NCBI GenBank assembly: GCA_045105695.1
Contig: JBGCDT010000236.1
Span: 1 to 20,969, forward strand
DNA from: CALGLS01 sp045105695
Lineage (GTDB): Bacteria > Bacteroidota > Bacteroidia > Chitinophagales > Saprospiraceae
Reading direction: 5' to 3'
DNA: 20,969 nucleotides
Below the pieces are notes generated by a model that made no database searches, was not told the origin of the DNA, and was given only the letters and a program-made list of their open reading frames with translations. The position numbers and the translations under genes were made by a program. Shown here one piece after another: positions 13,665 to 20,969 of this stretch (position 1 is its first letter; each line of letters opens with the position of its first letter).

Positions 13665-14534
13665 ATGAAAAAGTTATTTATTCTATTCCTCCCATGCTTA
13701 TTGCTTTTCCTCTCTTGCGAGGAGCGTATGGTTGTAATACCTGAAAATTCCTCAACAGACTCTGAACGGGCTGTTCTTATCGAAGAGTTCACGGGCGGTG
13801 CTTGCTCTGCCTGTCCTCAAGGAGCTGCACTCATAAAAGATTTGCAAACTACTTACGGAAAAAATGTAGTTGCTGTGGCCATTCACTCTACAAAAGTTGG
13901 TCCTTTGGGAGAGCCAGCAAATGGTGCTAAATATAACTTCCAAACAGAGTATGGCGATCAGATTGCTGATTATATGTCTCCGATCACAGCTATACCAGCT
14001 GCCGTGGTTGATCGTAAATTGTTTCAAGGTTATGATTATGCGATTATACCTTTTACTGCTTGGTCGGGACTAGTTGTTAGTGAGTTTGATGGAGAGCCGG
14101 AAGCGGAGATTGGTATAGCAGCTACTTATGAAGGAGATACTGGCGTCCTAAACGTGTCAGGTAATATTATTGCACGGCAGAATATTGAAGGTGACATACG
14201 TATCATTTCTTATTTAACAGAAGGTAAAATAATCGATAAACAAGTAAATGGACAGGTGTTAGAAGATGAATATGAGCACAATCACGTGCTACGTACTGTT
14301 CTAAACTTGCCAGGAAAAGACGCAGACGTAAGAGGGACCAGTATTACTTCTCCTATTGCTGAAGGCGAAATACTTCCTTATGAGTTCGCACCTCTGGAGT
14401 TTCCAAAGGATGAAGATGGTAACTTACTATGGACGCCTAAAAATTGCCACGTAATTGTATTCATAGTAAGATACGACCAAGACACTGGCGAACGTGAAGT
14501 GCTTCAAGCTAACGAAGTCAGTTTTATAGAATAA
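13665..14534 (+). CDS. Omp28-like lipoprotein with thioredoxin-like CxxC motif
   Basis: 289 aa. Seen: a signal with lipobox FLSC at Cys18, then VLIEEFTGGACSACPQGAAL (37-56) with Cys47 and Cys50 as a thioredoxin-type CxxC, a strand VVAVAIHS, and a cis-Pro candidate Pro111 in TAIPAAVVDRK. This N-terminal half is a plausible thioredoxin-like domain. The C-terminal half (about 140-289) is beta-rich, in the style of Omp28 of Porphyromonas gingivalis. A lone Cys261 lies in KNCHVIV. Expected to be an envelope lipoprotein. Transcribed with the DUF6029 barrel and ended by the terminator at 14552-14594. Enzyme activity is not shown by sequence; a redox or chaperone role towards the barrel or other envelope proteins is inference. 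Confidence 0.82.
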   Translation: MKKLFILFLPCLLLFLSCEERMVVIPENSSTDSERAVLIEEFTGGACSACPQGAALIKDLQTTYGKNVVAVAIHSTKVGPLGEPANGAKYNFQTEYGDQIADYMSPITAIPAAVVDRKLFQGYDYAIIPFTAWSGLVVSEFDGEPEAEIGIAATYEGDTGVLNVSGNIIARQNIEGDIRIISYLTEGKIIDKQVNGQVLEDEYEHNHVLRTVLNLPGKDADVRGTSITSPIAEGEILPYEFAPLEFPKDEDGNLLWTPKNCHVIVFIVRYDQDTGEREVLQANEVSFIE

Positions 14535-14551
14535 TCGAAAATAGATTTTCT

Positions 14552-14594
14552 AAAAAGCCTGTACGTCCAAACTCGGTCTTACAGGCTTTTTTTA
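14552..14594 (+). terminator. Terminator after the Omp28-like gene
   Basis: AAAAAGCCTGTA (14552-14563) and TACAGGCTTTTT (14580-14591) form a 12-bp stem with a 16-nt loop, ending in a T7 tract. It lies about 18 nt after the Omp28-like stop. The ATG at 14594 sits immediately after the T-tract and is not the pheT start. Confidence 0.9.
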
Positions 14595-14643
14595 TGTCCG
14601 CGTCTCCTAAAAATCTCCTCTTTCATTCTTCCTCTCAAATAAC

Positions 14644-14651
14644 TATCTTTG
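14644..14651 (+). promoter_or_regulatory. pheT -7 promoter box
   Basis: TATCTTTG matches TAnnTTTG exactly and is followed by C. TTT at 14621-14623 sits 20 nt upstream where TTG is expected. It lies between the terminator and the pheT ATG at 14690 and predicts a leader of about 33 nt. Confidence 0.5.
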
Positions 14652-14689
14652 CGTCCAATTTTTCGCAACAGCTAACAGAAAAAGTACAT

Positions 14690-17134
14690 ATGAATATTTC
14701 ATTGAATTGGCTTAAAGACTATCTAAGCGTAGACCTTCCACCTGAACAAATCGGAGAAATTCTAACCAGCACCGGACTGGAAGTAGAAGGCATGGAGGAA
14801 ATCGAAAGTATCAAAGGTGGACTGGAAGGCGTTGTAATCGGTCATGTCAAAACTTGTGGTAAACATCCCAATGCAGATCGGTTGTCACTAACCACTGTAG
14901 ATGTTGGGACAGGGGAAGATTTGCAGATCGTCTGTGGTGCACCAAATGTAGCAGCAGGGCAGAAAGTATTGGTGGCTACTATTGGAACCAAACTTTACGA
15001 CAAAGAAGGAGGTAGCTTTACCATCAAGAAAGGAAAGATGCGTGGCGAAGTTTCTGAAGGGATGATTTGCGCAGAGGACGAACTCGGTTTAGGCGAAAGC
15101 CATGATGGTATTATGGTACTTCCAGAAGCTACTACAGTTGGACAAACCGCGAAGGAATACTTCAACATAGAATCAGATATCGTCTACGAAATCGGCTTAA
15201 CACCAAACCGTTCTGACGCCACTAACCACATCGGAGTAGCTAAAGATTTAGCAGCAGCTCTAAAAATAAACCACGCACACAATGGCCAAGTAAAAGTACC
15301 AGAGGTTACAGAATTCGCTGTTGATAACAATACACTTACAATTCCTGTAGAAGTAGAAAACAAAGAAGCTTGTCCGCGCTATGCTGGCGTTAGCATCAGT
15401 AATGTGACAGTAGGAACTTCTCCCGACTGGTTGCAAAAAAGATTGAATGCTATTGGTGTTCGTCCGATCAATAACATCGTAGATGTAACCAATTTCGTTT
15501 TGCACGAATTCGGACAACCCTTACACGCTTTTGATTTTGATAAAATAGAGGGACGTAAGGTCATTGTTAGAAGCTTGCCAACAGGTACTGTATTCAACTC
15601 ACTGGATGAGGTCGAAAGGAAATTACATGAAGAAGATCTGATGATCTGCGATGGCAACTCAAACGGCATGTGCATCGCTGGTGTCTTCGGAGGAATCAAC
15701 TCAGGAGTAATAGATGCTACGAAAAACATCTTCTTAGAGTCAGCTTGTTTTGATGCAAAAACTATTCGTAAAACAAGTACTCGTCACTTATTGAGAACAG
15801 ATGCTGCTACGACTTTTGAAAAGGGAGTAGATCCAAATATCACAATTAAAGCACTCAAACGCGCTGCGCTATTAATCAAAGAATTGGCTGGTGGAGAAAT
15901 CGCTTCTGAGATAGTAGATATTTACCCAAACCCAGTGGAAAAGCATCAGGTAGAAGTCAGTTATAAAAATGTCAATCGACTGATCGGAACAGATATTCCT
16001 AAAGAAAAGACTCAGGCGATTCTAGCAGCTTTGGAAATTGATATTCTAAATGACGATGGTGAAAAATTCACAGTAGCCATTCCTACAAATAAAGTAGATG
16101 TTTTGCGCGAAGCAGATGTAATCGAAGAAATTCTGCGCATCTACGGTTTCGATCAGGTACCGCTTTCAGGCCATATAAAAATGGCTGTTATTCCAACTAA
16201 GCAACCTGAAGCCCATAAAGTCCGTAACACAGTAGGTACAATGCTGGCGGCCAAAGGATTTAATGAAATCATGGCGCTTTCACTCACTCAGGAAAAATAT
16301 TTTGATGAGTTGTATCCAGTTGCAAAAGAAGAGTTGGTTTATGTTAACAACACCTCTAACATTCATCTGAATATCATGCGACCAACGATGTTGCTTGGTG
16401 GATTGGAATCTGTTTTACATAATCAGAACAGAAAACAAGCAGATTTGAGACTCTTTGAATTCGGACGTTCTTACAAAAAGCTGGACGAAGAAAACTTTGA
16501 GGAAACAGAACATTTATCTGTTTGGATGAGTGGGCAAAGCCTTCCAGAAAGCTGGATGAATAAAGATAAAAACGAAGTTACTTATTACAACCTTAAGAGC
16601 CTTGTTCAGCAAGTTTTAGATAGAATGGGAGCTAGTGCTTATCAACAAACTGCGATAAACGAAGGAGACTTCTCCTACGGCATGCGTTACCACAGAGGTG
16701 CTCAGGTGTTGGTTGAATTTGGAGAGGTTAAAAAATCCATACTCAAAGGAATGGGGATCAAGCGAAATGTTTTCTATGCAGATTTCAACTGGGAGTCATT
16801 GATGAAAGTGGTTAAAAAGCAGAAAATAGGTTTTGTACCACTGAGCAAGTTTCCTACGGTTCGTAGAGATTTGGCCTTGGTTATCGAAAATTCTGTTAAT
16901 TTTGAGGATATTGCAGCTATTGCACGTAAGACAGGGAAAAAGTTACTGAAGGAAGTTAACCTATTCGATGTCTACAAAAATGAAGAGCAAGTGGGTAAGG
17001 GGAAGAAATCATACGCAGTCAGCTTCCTCTTCGAAGATCCATCGAAAACCTTAAAAGATAAAGAGGTGGATAAAATCATGCAGCAATTAATTCGTTCTTA
17101 TGAGGAAAAAGTAGGAGCGATTATCAGAAAATAA
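14690..17134 (+). CDS. pheT: Phenylalanine--tRNA ligase beta subunit PheT
   Basis: Beta subunit of the alpha2-beta2 PheRS that charges tRNA-Phe. From ATG 14690 it is 814 aa, normal for bacteria. Seen: MNISLNWLKDYL at the start (canonical), EMAP/tRNA-binding OB domain at about 40-155 with HPNADRLSLTTVDVG and CGAPNVAAGQKV, then the B3/B4 editing domain (RYAGVSI, RPINNIVDVTNFVLHEFGQPLHAFD), the B5 domain with the DVLREADVIEEILRIYGFD segment, the catalytic-like core (NTSNIHLNIMRPTMLLGGL) and the C-terminal FDX-ACB domain starting FPTVRRDLALV (about 722 onward). A frame upstream to 14594 would add 32 residues, but it starts on a terminator tract and includes the promoter, so it is rejected. pheS is not in the window. 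The next gene begins 7 nt after the stop. Confidence 0.98.
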   Translation: MNISLNWLKDYLSVDLPPEQIGEILTSTGLEVEGMEEIESIKGGLEGVVIGHVKTCGKHPNADRLSLTTVDVGTGEDLQIVCGAPNVAAGQKVLVATIGTKLYDKEGGSFTIKKGKMRGEVSEGMICAEDELGLGESHDGIMVLPEATTVGQTAKEYFNIESDIVYEIGLTPNRSDATNHIGVAKDLAAALKINHAHNGQVKVPEVTEFAVDNNTLTIPVEVENKEACPRYAGVSISNVTVGTSPDWLQKRLNAIGVRPINNIVDVTNFVLHEFGQPLHAFDFDKIEGRKVIVRSLPTGTVFNSLDEVERKLHEEDLMICDGNSNGMCIAGVFGGINSGVIDATKNIFLESACFDAKTIRKTSTRHLLRTDAATTFEKGVDPNITIKALKRAALLIKELAGGEIASEIVDIYPNPVEKHQVEVSYKNVNRLIGTDIPKEKTQAILAALEIDILNDDGEKFTVAIPTNKVDVLREADVIEEILRIYGFDQVPLSGHIKMAVIPTKQPEAHKVRNTVGTMLAAKGFNEIMALSLTQEKYFDELYPVAKEELVYVNNTSNIHLNIMRPTMLLGGLESVLHNQNRKQADLRLFEFGRSYKKLDEENFEETEHLSVWMSGQSLPESWMNKDKNEVTYYNLKSLVQQVLDRMGASAYQQTAINEGDFSYGMRYHRGAQVLVEFGEVKKSILKGMGIKRNVFYADFNWESLMKVVKKQKIGFVPLSKFPTVRRDLALVIENSVNFEDIAAIARKTGKKLLKEVNLFDVYKNEEQVGKGKKSYAVSFLFEDPSKTLKDKEVDKIMQQLIRSYEEKVGAIIRK

Positions 17135-17141
17135 TTTACCG

Positions 17142-17441
17142 ATGCAAGACATACTAAATACCAAAGTAGAACAGGTAGAAAACAAAGTGAAGCAGTTAGC
17201 TGCCAAACTCAGAACCTTGCAAGCACAGCACGACAAGTTAACGTCGGAACATAAAACGCTCAAATCAGAGCTCCGACAGAAAAACACGAAACTAATAGCA
17301 TTAGAAAAACAGACAAAAACATTACCTTTAGCGCAGAAGAAGAGCAGAGTAACGGAATTGCGAGATAAAAAACGGAAAAAAGAGATCGCTCAATACATCA
17401 AAGAAATTGATAAATGTATTGAATGGCTGCAAAACAGCTAG
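17142..17441 (+). CDS. Small coiled-coil protein, ZapB-like by context
   Basis: 99 aa, cytoplasmic, no signal. Residues 5-70 are a regular heptad coil (LNTKVEQVENKVKQLAAKL continuing with L/I at a and d positions), rich in Lys, Gln and Glu. The C-terminal EIAQYIKEIDKCIEWLQNS forms a separate amphipathic helix with Cys. I recall a similar IDKCI-type ending in other Bacteroidota proteins placed before zapA, though I cannot check it here. The gene starts 7 nt after pheT and ends 6 nt before zapA, so all three are very likely cotranscribed. By analogy with E. coli, where ZapA recruits the coiled-coil ZapB to the Z ring, it may be a ZapA partner. That role is inference. No named domain is visible. 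Confidence 0.75.
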   Translation: MQDILNTKVEQVENKVKQLAAKLRTLQAQHDKLTSEHKTLKSELRQKNTKLIALEKQTKTLPLAQKKSRVTELRDKKRKKEIAQYIKEIDKCIEWLQNS

Positions 17442-17447
17442 ATAGTT

Positions 17448-17777
17448 ATGGACGAAAAGGAATTAAAAAACATAACGGTACTTATTGCCGGACGTCCTTA
17501 TCCACTGAGAGTTGAAGAGGCGGATGAAGCATCGATCATAAAGATCGTCAAAGAAGTGAATGATAAAATCACCAACTTTCAAATGAGCTACAATAAAAAG
17601 GATAAGCAGGATTGCCTCTCAATGGCACTGCTGACCTATGCGGTCGATTTGCATAAATGGAGAACTGGTAAGCAACAATTGGATAATCAGGAAACAAATA
17701 CTGAAGATCCTAACCTTAAAATTGTTGCCGATAAAATGGATAATCTAAACCAGCTTCTCGACAACCTCCTAAAATAG
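17448..17777 (+). CDS. zapA: Cell division protein ZapA-like
   Basis: FtsZ-binding protein that crosslinks protofilaments of the Z ring. 109 aa, the usual size. Seen: the N-terminal strand pair ITVLIAGRPYPLRV (9-22), which holds the ZapA core, EADEASIIKIVKEVNDKI, then MALLTYAVDLHKW and a long C-terminal helix rich in Asp, Asn and Leu (MDNLNQLLDNLL), which in ZapA forms the dimer and tetramer coil. Third gene of the pheT operon. The ORF ends 169 nt before rny. Confidence 0.88.
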   Translation: MDEKELKNITVLIAGRPYPLRVEEADEASIIKIVKEVNDKITNFQMSYNKKDKQDCLSMALLTYAVDLHKWRTGKQQLDNQETNTEDPNLKIVADKMDNLNQLLDNLLK

Positions 17778-17829
17778 TTTCGCAACTATATTCCCTTCTT
17801 TCTTCTCTTCCAGATTTTAAATTGAAAAA

Positions 17830-17935
17830 TATTAACTCACATAGAGTTGATTTACCGAAAGGTGTCAAACCGATTTGTAAGGATTCAATTCATTAAAATG
17901 AAAATTCCTTTACTCAAATCAACTCGTATATAAAC
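17830..17935 (+). ncRNA. Candidate 6S-like structured RNA between zapA and rny
   Basis: The 169-nt spacer 17778-17946 contains a rod-like fold. Outer stem GAGTTGATTT (17844-17853) pairs perfectly with AAATCAACTC (17916-17925). A large left bulge follows, holding ACC-GAAA-GGT (17854-17863, a GNRA-like hairpin). A second stem GTAAGGA (17877-17883) pairs with TCCTTTAC (17906-17913) with one bulged T, and an inner TTCAT/ATGAA (17889-17893/17898-17902) hairpin caps it. A long rod with an asymmetric central bulge resembles 6S RNA, and 6S (ssrS) adjoins zapA in Proteobacteria. A family called 6S-Flavo exists in Bacteroidota. No clear -7 box or terminator is seen, and the ends are uncertain. It could instead be the rny leader. 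Confidence 0.45.
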
Positions 17936-17946
17936 CGCTTATCATT

Positions 17947-19608
17947 ATGGAAATAGGAATAGGATTGATAGCCGGACTGGTCGTAGGAGCCGTTATAGGA
18001 TTCCTCGTAGTTCAGGCAATGATCAAAAAATCGAATCAGTCAAAGACAGAAGAACTCAACCGGAAGTCTGACTTACTGATTCAGGAAGCTCACCTTACCG
18101 CAAAGCGAATTACAGAAGAGGCACACGTAAAAGCTGATCGTGTCACCTCAAAAGCAGAGCAAAAGAACGAGAACATCAAGCGCAAAAAAATTCAAGAGGC
18201 TAAAGATCGTTTCAATAAGATGCGTTCTGAATTCGACAAGGAAAAAGCACAACACAAACTAGACCTCAAAGATCGTGAGGTAGATGTTGTAAAAAGAGAG
18301 GAGAGCTTAAAGCAAAAGACAAACAAGTACAAGAAGGTTGAAGCTGATTTTGAACAAAGAGAATCAGAGATCAAATCCATCAGAAGTAATCTTGAAACAC
18401 AGCTCAAAGTTGTTGCGAAGAAAAAAGACGAATTGGAGAAGGCCAGTGAAGATCATATTCGTGCACTAGAAAGTGTAGCTCGATTGAGCGAACAGGAAGC
18501 TAAGGAGCAAATCTTGGAAGCAGTAAAGGGTAAAGCAGAAAATGATGCAATGGCATTGATTAAGGATACCATCCAAGACGCTAAAGTTACTGCTAACAAA
18601 GAAGCGAAGAAAATCGTCATTCAGACTATTCAAAGAATGTGCGCTGAATACACTATCGAAAATACGGTCTCTGTTTTCAACTTGGATTCAGATGACCTCA
18701 AAGGACAAATCATCGGGCGAGAAGGTCGTAACATTCGTGCCCTCGAAGCTGCTACTGGTGCAGAGATCGTAGTAGACGATACGCCAGAAGCAATTGTGAT
18801 TTCTAGTTTTGATCCGATCCGTAGAGAGGTTTGCCGATTGTCATTAAAACGTTTGGTCGCAGATGGTAGAATCCACCCGGCTCGTATTGAGGAGATCGTA
18901 GCAAAGACAAGAAAAGAATTGGATGAGCAGATTGTAGAAATTGGTCAGCGAACTGTTATCGAACTGGACATCCACAACCTGAGTGCGTACATGATTAAGA
19001 TGGTTGGACGTATGCGTTTCCGTTCTTCTTACGGACAGAACCTGCTGAAGCACTCTATTGAAACAGCTCACCTTTCTGCAATTATGGCTGCTGAATTAGG
19101 CTTATCGCCAAAGCAAGCTAAGATGGCAAAACGAGCGGGGCTACTACATGATATTGGGAAAGTAGCAGAAGAAGAGTCTGAGCTATCTCACGCATTGATG
19201 GGGATGAAACTTTGTGAAAAGCACAAGGAACATCCAATCGTTGCCAATGCAGTGGGAGCCCACCACGATGAAGTGGAAATGACTAACATCATCTCGCCAA
19301 TCGTACAGGCCTGTGATGCAATTTCAGGAGCAAGACCAGGAGCACGTAGAGAAATTCTAGAATCTTACCTCAAGCGAATTGGAGAACTGGAAGAGTTGGC
19401 AATGGCGCACGAAGGTGTTCAGAAAGCTTATGCAATGCAAGCTGGTAGAGAATTGCGTGTTATCGTAGAATCTGACAAAGTGAGTGATAAAGTAGCCGAC
19501 GAATTGTCTTTCTCCATCTCTCAAAAAATACAAGATGAGATGCAGTATCCTGGACAAATCAAAGTCACAGTGATCAGAGAGAAACGAGCGGTTTCTTTCG
19601 CCCGTTAA
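17947..19608 (+). CDS. rny: Ribonuclease Y
   Basis: Membrane-bound endoribonuclease that starts mRNA decay and processes some RNAs. 553 aa, slightly longer than the roughly 520 aa of Bacillus subtilis. Seen: N-terminal membrane helix at about 4-25, long charged coiled coil at about 30-225, KH domain with the GQIIGREGRN loop (253-262) followed by RALEAATGAEIVVDD, and the HD phosphohydrolase domain with HS-E (about 369-373), LLHDIGKV (399-406) and the AHHDE segment. The metal-binding His-Asp pair H401-D402 is present. Start ATG 17947 gives a minimal N-terminus before the membrane helix. It lies after zapA and the structured spacer; no TAnnTTTG box found in the spacer, so readthrough from zapA is possible. 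Ended by the hairpin at 19632-19666. Confidence 0.97.
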   Translation: MEIGIGLIAGLVVGAVIGFLVVQAMIKKSNQSKTEELNRKSDLLIQEAHLTAKRITEEAHVKADRVTSKAEQKNENIKRKKIQEAKDRFNKMRSEFDKEKAQHKLDLKDREVDVVKREESLKQKTNKYKKVEADFEQRESEIKSIRSNLETQLKVVAKKKDELEKASEDHIRALESVARLSEQEAKEQILEAVKGKAENDAMALIKDTIQDAKVTANKEAKKIVIQTIQRMCAEYTIENTVSVFNLDSDDLKGQIIGREGRNIRALEAATGAEIVVDDTPEAIVISSFDPIRREVCRLSLKRLVADGRIHPARIEEIVAKTRKELDEQIVEIGQRTVIELDIHNLSAYMIKMVGRMRFRSSYGQNLLKHSIETAHLSAIMAAELGLSPKQAKMAKRAGLLHDIGKVAEEESELSHALMGMKLCEKHKEHPIVANAVGAHHDEVEMTNIISPIVQACDAISGARPGARREILESYLKRIGELEELAMAHEGVQKAYAMQAGRELRVIVESDKVSDKVADELSFSISQKIQDEMQYPGQIKVTVIREKRAVSFAR

Positions 19609-19631
19609 AACATATAAAAGCAACTTTTATG

Positions 19632-19666
19632 AAGCGGCTGTTCCTTAATTGGGGCAGCCGCTTTTG
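19632..19666 (+). terminator. Terminator after rny
   Basis: AAGCGGCTGTTCC (19632-19644) pairs with GGGGCAGCCGCTT (19651-19663) over 13 positions including two G-T pairs, with a 6-nt TTAATT loop and a short CTTTTGC T-tract. It lies about 24 nt after the rny stop. Confidence 0.85.
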
Positions 19667-19874
19667 CATTGCAGATAGGCAGAAAAAGTCACAAATAGTC
19701 ATATGTAAATTTTCATAATCAAACGGCATAACTTTTGACTTTACAGAAATAAATAAATTATAAAAAAAGATCAGATGTTATCCCCTTAAAACGCTGAAAT
19801 AACTAAAAACAGGTTGCTTACTAGGCTTTGACTAAAAAAGATACCAACCTGAGAATTGGTACAACTCCCGGACT
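19667..19874 (+). promoter_or_regulatory. Leader/promoter region of the TolC-like gene
   Basis: About 208 nt without a gene. TAACTTTTG at 19729-19737 is a near match to the -7 box (one extra base). If used, the mRNA leader is roughly 130 nt. Within it lie GTTAT/ATAAC (19777-19781/19799-19803), AGGTTG/CAACCT (19811-19816/19845-19850) and TACCAA/TTGGTA (19842-19847/19856-19861). The last two pairs overlap and exclude each other. Confidence 0.35.
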
Positions 19875-20969
19875 ATGAGACTGCTGAAAGTATTAAATGT
19901 GTTCATTTTCGGATTATCCTTTTGTAGGGTAATCCTTCCTTGTTTTAATAAGAGGCTCTTGAAATCCGCTTGTTTAGGGCTTTTTGGGTTGTTAGTTTCA
20001 GTAAGTTCATTAACGGCGCAGAGCTTCCGCGATTCAACAATTTATGAGATTGGAGAGGATCTATTGCGATTGATAGAATCCAATATGGAAGATCGTCAAT
20101 CTGCAAGCTATGGAAATGATACTACTTCGTTGAATGAATTATACAATCTCACTGATCCTCGATATCAGCTAGCGGGGAAGGCCATGATTAATGCCTACCG
20201 TGCGCAGCAAACCCGAAGAGATCTGGGAATAGATTTTAAAATGCATTATTTCCTGAACTCAGATTCTTTTACAGATGACGATCAAAATGATGGAGATAGC
20301 GATTTGCTGGACAATAGAGCAAGAGCTGGGTTACAATGGGAATTATTGAAAGGTGGTCTTTTTGGAAATGTAATTAAAGCCAGAAGATTAGAAAACACTC
20401 AAAATCTGGAAGCACTCAAATATGAAATGGAAATCAATGATGAGCGACTCTTTCTTCGCTACAATATCATGATTTATACTTTTAATGAATCTAAAATAAA
20501 ACTCCTCAAAGAAAGCCAGCAACAAATACAACGAGAAATAGAACTGCTTTACAAAGTGTACTTTCTAAAAGGAATTCTTTATGAAGAAATTCTAAAGGCA
20601 AAGAGTAAAATGGATCAGATAAAGGTTCAGTTAGAAAACTTTGAATCTTATAATCAGTGGATCCAGAAGTCATTAGATATTCCTGAATTAAAAGGAAAGT
20701 TTAAAAACGAAGACCTTCCGGTATTTGAAGTAAACCTAGATCATGTTATGAATGATAACAGAGGTCAAGAACTTGCAGATTCTCTTCAGCGACTTGAAGA
20801 AAGGGTACAGCAATATACGAACAGGCCTATAGACGATGTATCTTTTAAGCTTCACCTGAATCAATACTTTGGAGGTAATGATGGTTTATCACTCACTGAG
20901 CAAAGCTTCAGTTCTATGGGGGCTTCGCTTAGTATCCCTATTGAGATATTCTTTGATAACAAGCCTAGG
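19875..20969 (+). CDS. TolC-like outer-membrane efflux protein (partial; right edge)
   Basis: 365 codons are open from ATG 19875 to the window edge, with no stop. A signal-type hydrophobic segment at about residues 28-48 (LLKSACLGLFGLLVSVSSLTAQS) precedes a mature region starting near QSFRDST. The about 27 residues before it are unusual for a signal peptide, so a later start, such as the TTG just before the KSACLG run, is possible. The mature part has long amphipathic helices rich in Leu, Glu, Lys and Gln (LKLLKESQQQIQREIELLYKV-type pattern, YEEILKAKSKMDQIKVQLE) and beta segments IDFKMHYF and DVSFKLHLNQYF, as expected for a TolC-type helical barrel with outer-membrane strands. The rest of the gene and any pump partners lie outside. 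The family call rests on this overall pattern and is moderate. Confidence 0.65.
   Translation, partial: MRLLKVLNVFIFGLSFCRVILPCFNKRLLKSACLGLFGLLVSVSSLTAQSFRDSTIYEIGEDLLRLIESNMEDRQSASYGNDTTSLNELYNLTDPRYQLAGKAMINAYRAQQTRRDLGIDFKMHYFLNSDSFTDDDQNDGDSDLLDNRARAGLQWELLKGGLFGNVIKARRLENTQNLEALKYEMEINDERLFLRYNIMIYTFNESKIKLLKESQQQIQREIELLYKVYFLKGILYEEILKAKSKMDQIKVQLENFESYNQWIQKSLDIPELKGKFKNEDLPVFEVNLDHVMNDNRGQELADSLQRLEERVQQYTNRPIDDVSFKLHLNQYFGGNDGLSLTEQSFSSMGASLSIPIEIFFDNKPR

Noticed and set aside
14594..14689. 32-residue N-terminal extension of PheT
   Set aside because: The ATG is fused to a terminator T-tract and the extension includes an exact -7 promoter box. The canonical PheT start MNISLNWL begins at 14690.
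15260..15729. Two minus-strand frames inside pheT
   Set aside because: Antisense to a long conserved gene, with no independent signal.
1..20969. Mobile element, CRISPR array, toxin-antitoxin or defence system
   Set aside because: No transposase, integrase, direct repeats with spacers, nuclease/toxin motif or compositional break was found. The genes are core housekeeping and envelope functions.

Overview
The window looks like ordinary chromosomal housekeeping DNA from a member of the Bacteroidota. The evidence is a set of families found in that phylum (DUF4290, DUF4270, DUF6029 and Omp28-like proteins), several promoter-like sites of the form TAnnTTTG instead of the E. coli -35/-10 pattern, little sign of Shine-Dalgarno sites, and AT-rich spacers. 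A saprospirian or related lineage is possible, but that is only inference. I see no mobile element, CRISPR array, rRNA, tRNA, prophage or toxin/defence gene.

Layout, left to right. (1) 1-1875, minus strand: rsfS then ftsH, with ftsH cut by the left edge. A divergent birA reads rightwards. (2) 2775-8239, minus strand: murA, then a strong terminator, then a likely operon DUF4270 lipoprotein - glmS - DUF4290. glmS makes GlcN-6-P and murA makes the first committed peptidoglycan precursor, so this block supplies the cell wall. (3) 8240-8541: a non-coding stretch with a long hairpin, a terminator and a candidate promoter. (4) 8542-10966: a half-length glycogen-synthase-like gene divergent from panC, followed by panD under its own promoter; panC and panD serve pantothenate/CoA synthesis. 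(5) 11034-14534: an envelope thiol-redox neighbourhood. A secreted TlpA-like thioredoxin is divergent from a DUF6029 beta-barrel and an Omp28-like lipoprotein with a CxxC motif. (6) 14690-19608: pheT, a ZapB-like coiled-coil protein, zapA, a structured non-coding spacer and rny (ribonuclease Y). (7) 19875 to the right edge: a TolC-like outer-membrane efflux protein, cut by the edge.

Five hairpin terminators divide the transcription units. Start codons were revised where family alignment or promoter position argued against the longest frame (birA, panC, pheT).

The points most worth a second look are the TlpA/DUF6029/Omp28 cysteine-bearing trio, the half GlgA that has lost its substrate motif, the 6S-like fold between zapA and rny, the ZapA-adjacent coiled coil, MurA with Asp in place of the fosfomycin-target Cys, and the alternating hairpin repeats between the DUF4270 and glgA-like genes. 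I found no clear novel multi-gene system. The envelope trio is the best candidate.
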